NCBI RefSeq assembly: GCF_009857845.1
Contig: NZ_WWEQ01000029.1
Span: forward strand, 1 to 36,598
DNA: 36,598 nt
Direction of reading: 5' to 3'
Origin: Brevibacterium rongguiense
Lineage (GTDB): Bacteria; Actinomycetota; Actinomycetes; Actinomycetales; Brevibacteriaceae
Part shown: positions 15,919 through 23,769 of the stretch, piece after piece
Layout of the letters: each line of letters starts with the position of its first letter
Position numbering within the stretch: the stretch's first letter is position 1
Translations under genes and position numbers: made by a program
The notes under the pieces: generated by a model
The model's database searches: none
The model's input: the letters and a program-made list of their open reading frames with translations, nothing else
What the model was told of the DNA's origin: nothing

Positions 15919-18419
15919 CGGCTCACGCCCCTCGCAGTCTCCACATGGGTTCGGGGCGCGTTGGCCCCCGGCGCCGAGGTGCCGGGCACCTCGCCGAGTG
16001 CGCCGAGCAGCTCGTCGGCGCTGAGGTAGCCCAGCTCGCGGGCGCTGCGCCGGTTGTCCGCGGCGGCCCCGGCATCGGCGCTGCCCACGCTGGCGGCGAG
16101 GCGGGCGAACCGGCTGACCTGCTGGAGGCGGCCCTCGTCGTCGGCCATGACCGCCGTGAGGGTGAGCGCCTCGCCGTCGAGCTCGGCGAGCGCGCCGATG
16201 GGCGCCGAGCAGCCCGCCTCGGCGCGCGAGAGCACGGCGCGCTCGCTGAGCACGCACAGGGCGGCGGCCTCGTCGTGGAGGCCGGCCAGCGCCTCGCGCA
16301 GCTCGGCGTCCGTCGCGGCGATGTCCGCGTCCGCGGCGCGGCACTCCACGGCCAGGGCGCCCTGTCCGGGCGCGGGCAGCATGACGGAGGTGGCGAGCAC
16401 ATCGGTGACCTCGCTCAGCCGCCCGAGCCTGCGCACCCCGGCCGCGGCGAGGACGACGCCGTCCAGCCGGCCCTCGGTGACGTGGCGGATGCGGGTGTCG
16501 ACGTTGCCGCGCACGCCGCGCACCTCGATGTCCGGGCGCGCCGCGCGCAGCTGGGCCGCGCGGCGCGGTGAGCCGGTGCCCACCACGGAGCCGGCGGGCA
16601 GCTCGGCCAGGGTCAGCCCGTCGCGGGCGATAAGGACGTCGGAGGGGTCGACGCGCGGGGGCACGGCGGCCAGGTCGATGCCCGCGGCCGGGGCCGTCGG
16701 CAGGTCCTTGAGCGAGTGCACGGCGATGTCGACCTTGCCCGTGAGCAGAGCCGTGCGCACGGCGGAGACGAACACGCCGGTGCCGCCCAGCGCGGCGAGC
16801 GGGGTCATGTTGATGTCGCCCTCGGTGACGACCTCGCAGATCTCGACCCGCCAGCCCGTCTGGGCGGCGAGCTGCTGGGCCAGGGCCGTGGACTGGGCGC
16901 GGGCGAGCTGGGACCGGCGCGTGCCGAGCTTGACCGTGCGGCCCGTGTAGTGGGCGGGCTCGACGACGTCGAGGGTGTGGTCGGCCACGGGGGTCAGGCC
17001 GTCGGCGGCGACCGGTGACCGCTCGGCCCCACCGGGGCGCCGCGGGGCTGCGCTCGGGCCGCTGCGGGCCATCGGGGCGGCGCCGGGCCGCTGGAGGTCG
17101 GAGATCGTGTCCGCGCGCACGGCGGGCGCCGAGGACAGGTCGAACAGCGTCGTCAGCGCGGCGGCGTAGTCGACGCCCGAGTCCTCGGCGGAGAGCTCCT
17201 TGACCCGCACCGTGGGCGTGTGGATGATCTTGTCCGCGGTGCGCCGCAGGCTCTTGCGGATCTCCTTGAGCACCGCCGCGTCGGCGCGCTCGCCCAGCTT
17301 GTTGGCCACGCGCTCGAACTCGGCCTCGACGGCGGCCGCCGCCTGCTCGCGCAGCGCCGCGACGGTGGGGCTGATCCGGTTGGCAGCGCGGCGCTGGGCG
17401 TCGGCGTCCATGGCCTCGCGGATGAGTCCGCGCACCTCGGCGATGACCGCGATGACGTCGGACCCGGCCTCCTGGCTGGCGTCGGCGAACATCCGCGAGA
17501 GGTCCTCGAGGCCCAGCAGACGGATGTGCGGCAGGTCCGCGACATCGGGGGCGATGTCGTGGGGCAGGGCCAGGTCGACGAGGAACGTGTTCTGCCGCGG
17601 CTTGGCCTTGGCCTGCAGGGCCGCGATGACGCGGTCGCGGTCGAGGACCGTGCCGCGCGCGCCCGTGACGGAGATGACGACGTCGGCGGCCGCCACCTCG
17701 GCGATGAGGGACTGCTCGTCGAACTCGACGGCGCGCCCGCCCACGGAGTCGGCCAGCCGCTGCGCCTTGACGAGCGTGCGGTTGAGGATGGTGATCGAGG
17801 CGGTGCCGGCGCGCGCGAGGGTCGCGGCGGCCAGGCCGGACATGGCTCCGGCGCCGATGATGAGCGCATTGGCCTGCGCGATCGGCCCCACGTGGTGGGC
17901 CGCGGCGGTCAGGGCGGCGTCGAGCAGCGATTGGGAGACGCTGTCGAGGGAGGTTTCGGCGTGGGCGCGCTTGCCCAGCTCGAGGGCGGCCTCGAGGGCG
18001 CGGGTCAGCGGACCGGACAGGGCGCCGGCCTCCCGCGCGGCCGTGTAGGCCCGGCGCAGCTGGCCGAGGATCTGCGCTTCGCCCAGCGCCATCGAGTCCA
18101 GGCCCGCGGCGACGGTGAAGAGGTGCTCCTGCGCGCGGTCGTCGAAGTAGACGGTGAGGTACTGGGCGAGTTCGCGCCAGTCCAGGCCGGTGGCGGTGAC
18201 GAGCGCGCTGCCCATGTCCGCGAGGCCGCCGTGGAACGAGGTGACATCGGCGATGAGCTCGACCCGGTTGCAGGTGGCGAGCGCGGCGCCGCCGCTGACG
18301 TACTCCCCGGCGAGCATCCCCGCGCGCAGGGCCGCGATCCCCTCGCGGTCGAGCGCGATGGCGTCGAGCACGGACATCGGGGCGGAACGGTGGTTGATCC
18401 CCAGAACGAGCAGGGTCAT
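15915..18419 (-). CDS. hemA-hemC: Glutamyl-tRNA reductase / hydroxymethylbilane synthase fusion
   Basis: One uninterrupted 834-residue frame. Residues 1-440 are glutamyl-tRNA reductase: substrate-site GINHRSAP, catalytic Cys50 in ATCNRVEL, NADPH-binding IIGAGAMSGLAAATLARAG, and a C-terminal dimer helix ending ALTTLFDLS. Residues 441-493 are a Pro/Ala/Gly linker. Residues 494-834 are hydroxymethylbilane synthase: KLGTRRSQLARAQS, catalytic Asp572 in HSLKDLPT, GTGSPRRAAQL, RGNVDTRI, LPAPGQGALAVE, and Cys737 in EAGCSAPIGA for the dipyrromethane cofactor. All key residues of both enzymes are present, so both should be active. ATG at 18419 overlaps the rex stop, with AGGAG 8 nt upstream. Internal ATG/GTG codons in the linker could also give free HemC. 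Confidence 0.92.
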   Translation of the reverse strand: MTLLVLGINHRSAPMSVLDAIALDREGIAALRAGMLAGEYVSGGAALATCNRVELIADVTSFHGGLADMGSALVTATGLDWRELAQYLTVYFDDRAQEHLFTVAAGLDSMALGEAQILGQLRRAYTAAREAGALSGPLTRALEAALELGKRAHAETSLDSVSQSLLDAALTAAAHHVGPIAQANALIIGAGAMSGLAAATLARAGTASITILNRTLVKAQRLADSVGGRAVEFDEQSLIAEVAAADVVISVTGARGTVLDRDRVIAALQAKAKPRQNTFLVDLALPHDIAPDVADLPHIRLLGLEDLSRMFADASQEAGSDVIAVIAEVRGLIREAMDADAQRRAANRISPTVAALREQAAAAVEAEFERVANKLGERADAAVLKEIRKSLRRTADKIIHTPTVRVKELSAEDSGVDYAAALTTLFDLSSAPAVRADTISDLQRPGAAPMARSGPSAAPRRPGGAERSPVAADGLTPVADHTLDVVEPAHYTGRTVKLGTRRSQLARAQSTALAQQLAAQTGWRVEICEVVTEGDINMTPLAALGGTGVFVSAVRTALLTGKVDIAVHSLKDLPTAPAAGIDLAAVPPRVDPSDVLIARDGLTLAELPAGSVVGTGSPRRAAQLRAARPDIEVRGVRGNVDTRIRHVTEGRLDGVVLAAAGVRRLGRLSEVTDVLATSVMLPAPGQGALAVECRAADADIAATDAELREALAGLHDEAAALCVLSERAVLSRAEAGCSAPIGALAELDGEALTLTAVMADDEGRLQQVSRFARLAASVGSADAGAAADNRRSARELGYLSADELLGALGEVPGTSAPGANAPRTHVETARGVSR

Positions 18420-19252
18420 GGTGTCATCTCCTGGGACCCGGGGTCCGGGTGCCGTTGCGGTGCTGTGCCGGACGGCGCCGGCGCGGCGGAGGGAGCGTCC
18501 GGCGCCCCGTCGCGGGGGGCGGGGCCGGGCGCGGGTGCTGCGGGGGCGGCGCCCGCGGGTTCAGCGCTCGCGGGATCGGCGCTTGTGGGGTCAGGGGCTG
18601 CGGCGGGGGCGTAGAAGCCCAGCAGCTGCATCTCCGAGGCCAGGTCGATCGAGCGCACGTGGACGTGCTCCGGGGAGCTCACGAGCACGGGTGCGAAGTT
18701 GAGCAGGCCGCGCACCCCTGCGGCGGCGCAGGCGTCCGCGGTGGCCTGGGCGGCCTCGGCGGGCACGGCGAGGACGGCGAGGTCGATGCCGGTCCGGGCG
18801 ATGACGGCCGCCAGGTCGTCGGGGTGGCGCACCGTGAGCTCGCCCATCGCCGTGCCGATCTTGGCGGGGTCGTCGTCGAACACCGCGGCGATCTCGAAGC
18901 CGGCGGGCAGGAAGCCCGGGTAGTGGGCGAGCGCGGTGCCCAGGCGCCCCACGCCGACGATCGCGACGGCCCGGCGGGAGTCCACGTCGAGGAACCCGCG
19001 GATCGCGCGGGTGAGCGCGGTGGCGTCGTAGCCGACGCCGCGGCGGCCCACGGCGGAGACCTGGGAGAGGTCGCGGCGCAGGATCGCGGCGCCCACCTGG
19101 CACTTGCCGGCCAGCTCCTCGCTGGACACGGTCGTGCGGCCCTCGGCCACGAGCTCCTCGAGCGCGTGGAGGTAGGCGGGCAGGCGGGAGACGACCGGGG
19201 CGGGGACCTCGGGCACGGCGGGGCCGGGCCGCAGCTGTGTTGCGCTGTCCAC
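18416..19252 (-). CDS. rex: Redox-sensing transcriptional repressor Rex
   Basis: A 278-residue repressor that senses the NADH/NAD+ ratio and controls respiratory genes. The winged helix spans about residues 20-75 (SSEELAGKCQVGAAILRRDL, typical of Rex). The Rossmann fold includes VAIVGVGRLGTALAHYPGF and AAVFDDDPAKIG, then a helix near LASEMQLLGFY. About 65 C-terminal residues are Pro/Ala-rich and not part of the known fold. GTG at 19252 has GGAGTG 6 nt upstream. It heads the heme/cytochrome operon. I found no TTGTG(N6)CACAA-like Rex operator in its leader. Confidence 0.93.
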   Translation of the reverse strand: MDSATQLRPGPAVPEVPAPVVSRLPAYLHALEELVAEGRTTVSSEELAGKCQVGAAILRRDLSQVSAVGRRGVGYDATALTRAIRGFLDVDSRRAVAIVGVGRLGTALAHYPGFLPAGFEIAAVFDDDPAKIGTAMGELTVRHPDDLAAVIARTGIDLAVLAVPAEAAQATADACAAAGVRGLLNFAPVLVSSPEHVHVRSIDLASEMQLLGFYAPAAAPDPTSADPASAEPAGAAPAAPAPGPAPRDGAPDAPSAAPAPSGTAPQRHPDPGSQEMTP

Positions 19253-19301
19253 CGATCTCACTCCTGTCCTCCGTGCGGGCCCGCCGGCGGCGGGTCCGCG
19301 G

Positions 19302-19349
19302 CCGCCCGGCTGCGCGCCGGGCGGGATCGCACCCGCCGCAGCGGGTGCG
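19302..19349. promoter_or_regulatory. Two consecutive perfect 9-bp hairpins in the rex leader
   Basis: CCGCCCGGC (19302-19310) pairs with GCCGGGCGG (19316-19324) over a 5-nt loop. CGCACCCGC (19328-19336) pairs with GCGGGTGCG (19341-19349) over a 4-nt loop. A smaller 6-bp stem lies next to them near 19280-19294. They end about 50 nt upstream of the rex GTG and could be attenuating structures, an operator or a terminator for the upstream gene. No promoter box is convincing in this 285-nt gap (19253-19537). Confidence 0.5.
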
Positions 19350-19444
19350 CATGCGGGTACTGCCCGCTGCGGGTGCCGAGCGCTGCGCGGGCCCAGCGGG
19401 GGGCTCGGTGCCCAGCGGCGCAGCGCCGCAGCGCTGGAGCGCCT

Positions 19445-19524
19445 CAGCACCTCAGTCGTTCAGCGCCTCGGTCCTCCAGCACCTCAGTCGTCCAGCCCCT
19501 CGGCCGTTCAGCGCCCAGTGCTGT
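19445..19524. repeat. Five tandem 16-bp repeats, consensus CAGCNCCTCRGTCSTY
   Basis: Units start at 19445, 19461, 19477, 19493 and 19509. Units 1 and 3 differ at one base, and units alternate so that a 32-bp higher period is visible (19445-19476 versus 19477-19508). The fifth unit is degenerate. The array starts 14 bp past the glutaredoxin-like gene stop and ends about 190 bp before rex. It does not resemble a CRISPR: there are no spacers. Confidence 0.7.
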
Positions 19525-19537
19525 GGTGGCCGGCGCC

Positions 19538-19834
19538 TCAGTGCCCGGCGGTGCCGGGCGGCCCGGGCTGGTCCGGGGCTCCCCGTGCCGCCATCGCGCG
19601 GTCGAGCGCGGCGGCCAGGCGCCCCTGGTCGACCCGGTGGAAGCTGTGCTGGCGCCCGCCGATGAGCACGACCGGCACCTCCCAGTCGTAGCGGGCGAGC
19701 AGGTCGGGGTCCGCATCGACGTCGCGCACCGCGACGGACAGGCCGCGCGCAGCCGCCTCCTGGGCGACGATCGGCGCGGCCTCCGCGCACAGGTGGCAGC
19801 CCTCGCGGGTGATGAGGGTCAGCTCGAGGCTCAT
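19538..19834 (-). CDS. Glutaredoxin-like protein (DUF836 type)
   Basis: A 98-residue thioredoxin-fold protein. The redox motif is CHLC in TLITREGCHLCAEAAPIV near the N-terminus, followed by VRDVDADPDLLARY and the cis-Pro segment WEVPVVLIGG. The final 25 residues are Pro/Gly/Ala-rich. ATG at 19834 has GGAG 5 nt upstream. In many actinobacteria such a gene lies just upstream of rex/hemA, as here, but the 285-nt gap suggests separate transcription. The redox partner is unknown. Confidence 0.82.
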   Translation of the reverse strand: MSLELTLITREGCHLCAEAAPIVAQEAAARGLSVAVRDVDADPDLLARYDWEVPVVLIGGRQHSFHRVDQGRLAAALDRAMAARGAPDQPGPPGTAGH

Positions 19835-19951
19835 GCGCACTCCACGGCGCTGCGGACCGGGCCGAGCGCGTGCCGGACGCGGGCACGCCCACGACAGCAC
19901 GAAACCCCGCCGCCGGTGCGACGGGGGTCGGACACTGCGGCCCTGCGCGCC

Positions 19952-20050
19952 TTACTTCTTATTGCGGCGCTGGTGACGGGTCTTGCGCAGAAGCTTGCGG
20001 TGCTTCTTCTTGGCCATGCGCTTGCGGCGCTTCTTGATGACTGAACCCAC
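19952..20050 (-). CDS. Small ribosomal protein bS22 (AURKAIP1/COX24 domain)
   Basis: A 32-residue, highly basic protein, GSVIKKRRKRMAKKKHRK followed by LLRKTRHQRRNKK. It is nearly identical to bS22, the tiny protein first seen in mycobacterial 30S ribosome structures. GTG at 20050 is preceded by AAAGGA at 6 nt spacing. The frame is open for another 31 residues upstream, but those residues are not conserved in type. Confidence 0.92.
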   Translation of the reverse strand: MGSVIKKRRKRMAKKKHRKLLRKTRHQRRNKK

Positions 20051-20114
20051 AGTGATTCCTTTGCGTCGGAAACTCCCGCGAACACGGGGCTCACGGGCTG
20101 AACGTAACCGCTCT

Positions 20115-20144
20115 ATGGTATCGGCCGCGCGGCCTTTTCCCAAA
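20115..20144 (-). promoter_or_regulatory. Possible promoter for the bS22 gene
   Basis: On the minus strand TTTGGG (20144-20139) and TACCAT (20120-20115) are 18 bp apart, with the perfect 12-bp palindrome GGCCGCGCGGCC (20123-20134) in the spacer. Transcription would start about 60 nt before the GTG. The palindrome could bind a regulator, but it is composed only of G and C, so chance is possible. Confidence 0.35.
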
Positions 20145-20185
20145 CGAGCGGCGGGAGAGATGGGCGACAGGCGGGCGCCGGCGGC

Positions 20186-21388
20186 TCAGTCGTAGTACGC
20201 GTCGAGCCCGAAGAAGGGGAAGATGTTCTTGCGCGTGCTCATCACCGTGCGGTCCAGGTCGGATTCGGGATCGTAGCCGCGCGACCACGGCGCGAAGTCC
20301 GCATCGGAGCCGTCGGTCATGCGCACGGGTGCGTCGCGGTCGGTGAGCGCGAGGACGTAGTCGCGCCAGCGCTGGGGCACCTCCGCGGCGGGCTCGATAT
20401 CGCGGCCCGCGGCGATCGCGACGAGCTGGACCCAGGCGCGCGGGACGACGTCGATGAGCGCATAGCCCCCGCCGCCCACGGCCAGCCACTTGCCGTCGGT
20501 GAGCTCCTCGGCGAGTCCGCGGACCCACGTGGCGGCCACGCGCATCGCGTCGACGCTGACCCGCAGGTGGGTGAGGGGGTCGAGGCGGTGGCCGTCGCAG
20601 CCGTGCTGGGAGACGATGACCTGCGGATCGAAGCCGCGCAGCACGGGCGGGACCACCGCGTCGACGGCGCGCAGCCAGTCCGCGTCCCCGGTGCGCGGGG
20701 GCAGCGAGATGTTGACGGCGCTCGCGGCGGCCTTGAGCCCCCCGATGTCGTTGGCGAAGCCCGTGCCCGGGAACAGGAACCGCCCGTTCTCGTGGGCGGA
20801 GACGGTGAGCACGCGCGGATCGTCCCAGAAGAACGACTCCGTGCCATCGCCGTGGTGCGCGTCGAAGTCGATGTAGGCGACCCGCTCGTAGCCCGCGTCG
20901 AGGAACTGCTGGACGGCGCCGGCGCAGTCGTTGTACACGCAGAATCCGGCCGCCTTGCCGGGCATCGCGTGGTGCATGCCGCCGGCGAAGCTCACCGCCC
21001 GGTCGTAGCGGCCGCCGGCGATCGCGCGCGCGGCCTCGACGCTGGCCTGGAAGATCCGCCCGGAGGCCTCGTGGATCGAGTCGAAGCGCGGCACGTCCTC
21101 GGTGCCCACCCCGTAGGCGGCCTGCGTGTGCTCGTCGACCTGGGAGACCCGCCCGGCGTCCTTGACGGCGGCGATGAAGTCCGGCTTGTGCAGCCGGGCG
21201 AGCTCCGCCTCGTCCACCTGCGGGATCGCCTCGATCGTGATGTTCGGGGCGTCGAAGAGCCCGAAGTCGGTGGCGAGCTTGGCCGTGAGGTCCAGGCGCA
21301 GCGGGTTCATGGGGTGGCTGGGCCCGAAGTTGTACTCGGTCAGCGACTCGTCCCACATGACGAGCACGTCGGTTTCTGCCGCACTCAT
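20186..21388 (-). CDS. acuC: Acetoin utilization protein AcuC (class I histone-deacetylase fold)
   Basis: A zinc-dependent deacetylase of 400 residues. Active-site features are the HH dyad in FAGGMHHAMPGKAAGFCVYND, zinc ligands in DFDAHHGDGTESFF, QHGCDGHRLDPLTHL and the GGGGY loop. AcuC deacetylates acetyl-CoA synthetase in Bacillus; no acs is in this window, so the substrate here is inferred. ATG at 21388 lies 6 nt after a TACAGT box, so the mRNA is probably leaderless. It is divergent from trkH. Confidence 0.93.
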   Translation of the reverse strand: MSAAETDVLVMWDESLTEYNFGPSHPMNPLRLDLTAKLATDFGLFDAPNITIEAIPQVDEAELARLHKPDFIAAVKDAGRVSQVDEHTQAAYGVGTEDVPRFDSIHEASGRIFQASVEAARAIAGGRYDRAVSFAGGMHHAMPGKAAGFCVYNDCAGAVQQFLDAGYERVAYIDFDAHHGDGTESFFWDDPRVLTVSAHENGRFLFPGTGFANDIGGLKAAASAVNISLPPRTGDADWLRAVDAVVPPVLRGFDPQVIVSQHGCDGHRLDPLTHLRVSVDAMRVAATWVRGLAEELTDGKWLAVGGGGYALIDVVPRAWVQLVAIAAGRDIEPAAEVPQRWRDYVLALTDRDAPVRMTDGSDADFAPWSRGYDPESDLDRTVMSTRKNIFPFFGLDAYYD

Positions 21389-21394
21389 GCGTCA

Positions 21395-21400
21395 ACTGTA
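21395..21400 (-). promoter_or_regulatory. -10 box TACAGT for leaderless acuC
   Basis: TACAGT on the minus strand, then six bases, then ATG. There is no ribosome-binding site in between. Confidence 0.6.
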
Positions 21401-21415
21401 ACCCCGGTCACGCCC

Positions 21416-21459
21416 CGCCCGAGGTGCGGGCGCGCACCCGCCCGCCCGCGCCTCGGGCG
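21416..21459. repeat. 9-bp inverted repeat between acuC and trkH
   Basis: CGCCCGAGG (21416-21424) pairs with CCTCGGGCG (21451-21459). A smaller stem, GCGGG/CCCGC, lies inside. It sits between two divergent promoters, so it is unlikely to be a terminator and may be a regulator site or simply GC-rich filler. Confidence 0.35.
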
Positions 21460-21531
21460 CGGAGTTGCGCAGCGTGGGCGGGCGCCGGGGCAGCCCGGGG
21501 CGGGCTCCCCCGGGGCAGCGCGGGCTCGCCG

Positions 21532-21537
21532 TAGGAT
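21532..21537 (+). promoter_or_regulatory. -10 box TAGGAT for leaderless trkH
   Basis: TAGGAT, six bases, then GTG at 21544. The spacing selects this GTG over the in-frame ATG at 21568, which has no Shine-Dalgarno either. Confidence 0.6.
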
Positions 21538-21543
21538 GTCCGG

Positions 21544-22944
21544 GTGAGCAGACTGCCCGGGGACCCCATGAGCGAGCGCGTGTTCGCCCCGGGCCGGCGC
21601 CTGCGCGACTTCGTCGACAGGGTCGCCGACTCCTCCCCCGCTCGCCTTGCGATGGTCTCGTTCGTGGGCGTCATCGCGGTCTTCGCCGTCCTGCTGTGCC
21701 TGCCGATCGCCCACCGCGACCCCGGTGACATCTCAATCGCGAAGTCCGTCTTCACCGCCGTGTCCGCCGTGTGCGTGACCGGGCTGACGCCGGTGGTCAC
21801 GGAGGAGTACTGGTCGGACTTCGGGGTCGCCGTCATCACGGCTGGCATCCAGGTGGGCGGCCTGGGCATCCTCACCCTGGCCTCCGTGCTCGGCATGGTC
21901 GTCTCCCGCAAGCTGGGCGTGCGCCAGCGGCTCATCGCGGCGCAGGCGACGAACACGTTCAAGCTGGGCCAGGTCGGCACGCTGCTGCGCGTGGTCGTCG
22001 GCACGATCGTCGTCGCCGAGGCGGTGGTCTTCGCCCTGCTCCTGCCCCGCTTCCTGCTGCGCGGCGAGGAGCTGGGCGATGCGGTCTGGCACTCCGCGTT
22101 CTATGCGATCTCCGCGTTCAACAACGCGGGCTTCACGATCCACTCCGGCGGCATGGAGCACTTCGCCAACGATCCGTTGATCCTCATCGTCATCATGCTC
22201 GCGGTGTTCGTGGGCTCCCTGGGCTTCCCCGTCATCCTCATGGTCACCTTCCTGTGGCGCCGACCGCGGCGCTGGGACCTGCACACGAAGCTCACGCTGG
22301 CGACCTCCGGGATCCTCGTGGCGGTGGGCTTCGCCTTCCTCCTCCTCTTCGAGGCGGGCAATCCGCGCACGCTGGGCGCCCACGGCTTCTGGGACACGAA
22401 CGTCGAGGCGCTCTTCATGTCCGTGATGACTCGCTCGGGCGGGTTCTCCACGGTGAGCGTGCCGGACATGTCGGCCAGCAGCCATCTGCTTGTCGACGTC
22501 CTCATCTTCATCGGCGGCGGCTCCTCGTCCACGGCCGGCGGCATCAAGGTCACGACGCTTGCGATCCTCGTGCTCGCCGCCTGGTCGGAGGCCCGTGGCC
22601 TGCGCGATGTCAGCGCCTTCCAGCGGCGCATCGACCCCTCGGTCATCAAGGTGGCGATCTCCGTGACCCTGGCGGGCTTCACGATCGTCATCGTCGGCAC
22701 GCTCATCATGCTCCAGGTCACCCACCTCAAGCTCGACCTCGTGCTCTTCGAGGTCATCTCCGCGTTCGGCACCTGCGGGCTGTCCTCCGGCGTGACGGAG
22801 GCCTCGCCGCCCGCCGGCCTCTACGTCCTCTCCGTCCTCATGTTCCTGGGCCGGCTGGGTACGATTACGCTGGCGGCGGCGGTCTCCCAGCGCGACACCC
22901 AGCGGCTGTACCGCTTCCCCGAGGAGCGGCCGATCATCGGTTGA
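21544..22944 (+). CDS. trkH: TrkH/KtrB-type potassium channel subunit
   Basis: The membrane subunit of a K+ uptake system with four M1-P-M2 repeats (466 residues). The selectivity-filter loops are visible in order: VCVTGLTPV, FNNAGFTIHSGG, TRSGGFSTVSV and FGTCGLSSGVTE. Each has the conserved filter glycine, and GGGSSSTAGGIKVTT precedes the last repeat as in other TrkH/KtrB proteins. trkA follows after 108 nt with its own ribosome site. ATP- or NAD-linked gating would come from TrkA. Confidence 0.94.
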   Translation: MSRLPGDPMSERVFAPGRRLRDFVDRVADSSPARLAMVSFVGVIAVFAVLLCLPIAHRDPGDISIAKSVFTAVSAVCVTGLTPVVTEEYWSDFGVAVITAGIQVGGLGILTLASVLGMVVSRKLGVRQRLIAAQATNTFKLGQVGTLLRVVVGTIVVAEAVVFALLLPRFLLRGEELGDAVWHSAFYAISAFNNAGFTIHSGGMEHFANDPLILIVIMLAVFVGSLGFPVILMVTFLWRRPRRWDLHTKLTLATSGILVAVGFAFLLLFEAGNPRTLGAHGFWDTNVEALFMSVMTRSGGFSTVSVPDMSASSHLLVDVLIFIGGGSSSTAGGIKVTTLAILVLAAWSEARGLRDVSAFQRRIDPSVIKVAISVTLAGFTIVIVGTLIMLQVTHLKLDLVLFEVISAFGTCGLSSGVTEASPPAGLYVLSVLMFLGRLGTITLAAAVSQRDTQRLYRFPEERPIIG

Positions 22945-23052
22945 GCACCGCGGCGCACGCCGGGATGCGAATGGCCCTGCGGGGCAGGACGACAGTGCGA
23001 CCGGCCCTGTGACGATGTCTGAGCCTGTGATGACGAGTGAGAAGGAGAGCGC

Positions 23053-23730
23053 GTGGCCAAGAAGTCCTCCGAGCGGGAGGCGTCCTCGATCCTCGTGATC
23101 GGGCTGGGGCGCTTCGGCTCGGCTACCGCGGAGGGGCTCATGAGTCTGGGCCGCGAGGTCATGGCGATCGAGCGCAGCCCGGAGGTCGTCCAGCAGTGGA
23201 CGGGCCGCCTCACCCACGTCGTCGAGGCCGATTCGACGAACATCGAGGCGCTGCGCCAGGTGGGCGCCGAGGACTTCACGACCGCCGTCGTGGGCATCGG
23301 CACCTCGATCGAGGCGAGCGTGCTCACCACCGCGAACCTCGTGGACCTGGGCATCTCGCAGGTGTGGGCGAAGGCGATCTCGAACGCCCACGGCAAGATC
23401 CTGCGCCGGATCGGCGCGGAGCACGTGCTCTTCCCCGAGTCCGAGGCCGGGGCGCGCGTGGCCCACCTCGTGTCCTCGCGGATGCTCGACTACATCGAGT
23501 TCGACGAGGGCCACTTCGCGGTCGTGAAGATGCGCCCGCCCAAGGAGGTCCAGGGCTTCACGCTGGGCGAGTCGCGCATCCGGGACACGTACGGGGTCAC
23601 GGTCGTGGGCGTGAAGAGCCCCGGGCGGGACTTCACGTACGCGGAGCCCAGCACCCGCATCGGCGCCCAGGACGTGCTCATCGTGGCGGGCAATGTGGAG
23701 CTGCTGGGCCGCTTCGCCGGCCGCCCGTAG
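23053..23730 (+). CDS. trkA: TrkA/KtrA-type potassium uptake regulatory subunit
   Basis: A cytoplasmic RCK protein that gates TrkH. Residues about 13-135 form the nucleotide-binding Rossmann domain (ILVIGLGRFGSATAEGL; VVEADSTNIEAL). Residues about 140-225 are a TrkA-C domain. The 225 residues are the usual single-RCK length. GTG at 23053 has AAGGAGAGC 4-6 nt upstream. It is paired with trkH and converges on proC after 39 nt. Confidence 0.93.
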   Translation: MAKKSSEREASSILVIGLGRFGSATAEGLMSLGREVMAIERSPEVVQQWTGRLTHVVEADSTNIEALRQVGAEDFTTAVVGIGTSIEASVLTTANLVDLGISQVWAKAISNAHGKILRRIGAEHVLFPESEAGARVAHLVSSRMLDYIEFDEGHFAVVKMRPPKEVQGFTLGESRIRDTYGVTVVGVKSPGRDFTYAEPSTRIGAQDVLIVAGNVELLGRFAGRP

Positions 23731-23769
23731 CGCGGGAGCCCAGCGGGCGCTCCTGCGGCAGGCGGGCGC

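Noticed and set aside
19445..19524. Possible CRISPR array
   Set aside because: Repeats are 16 bp, directly abutting, without unique spacers, and no cas gene is nearby.
19253..19537. Rex operator (TTGTG-N6-CACAA type) ahead of rex
   Set aside because: I looked on both strands and found no match. The nearest TGTGTTG is inside the rex coding region and lacks a partner half.
20123..20134. GGCCGCGCGGCC as a terminator for bS22 or acuC
   Set aside because: It lies upstream of the bS22 gene and has no loop, so it cannot act as a hairpin terminator there. It is noted only as part of the promoter spacer.
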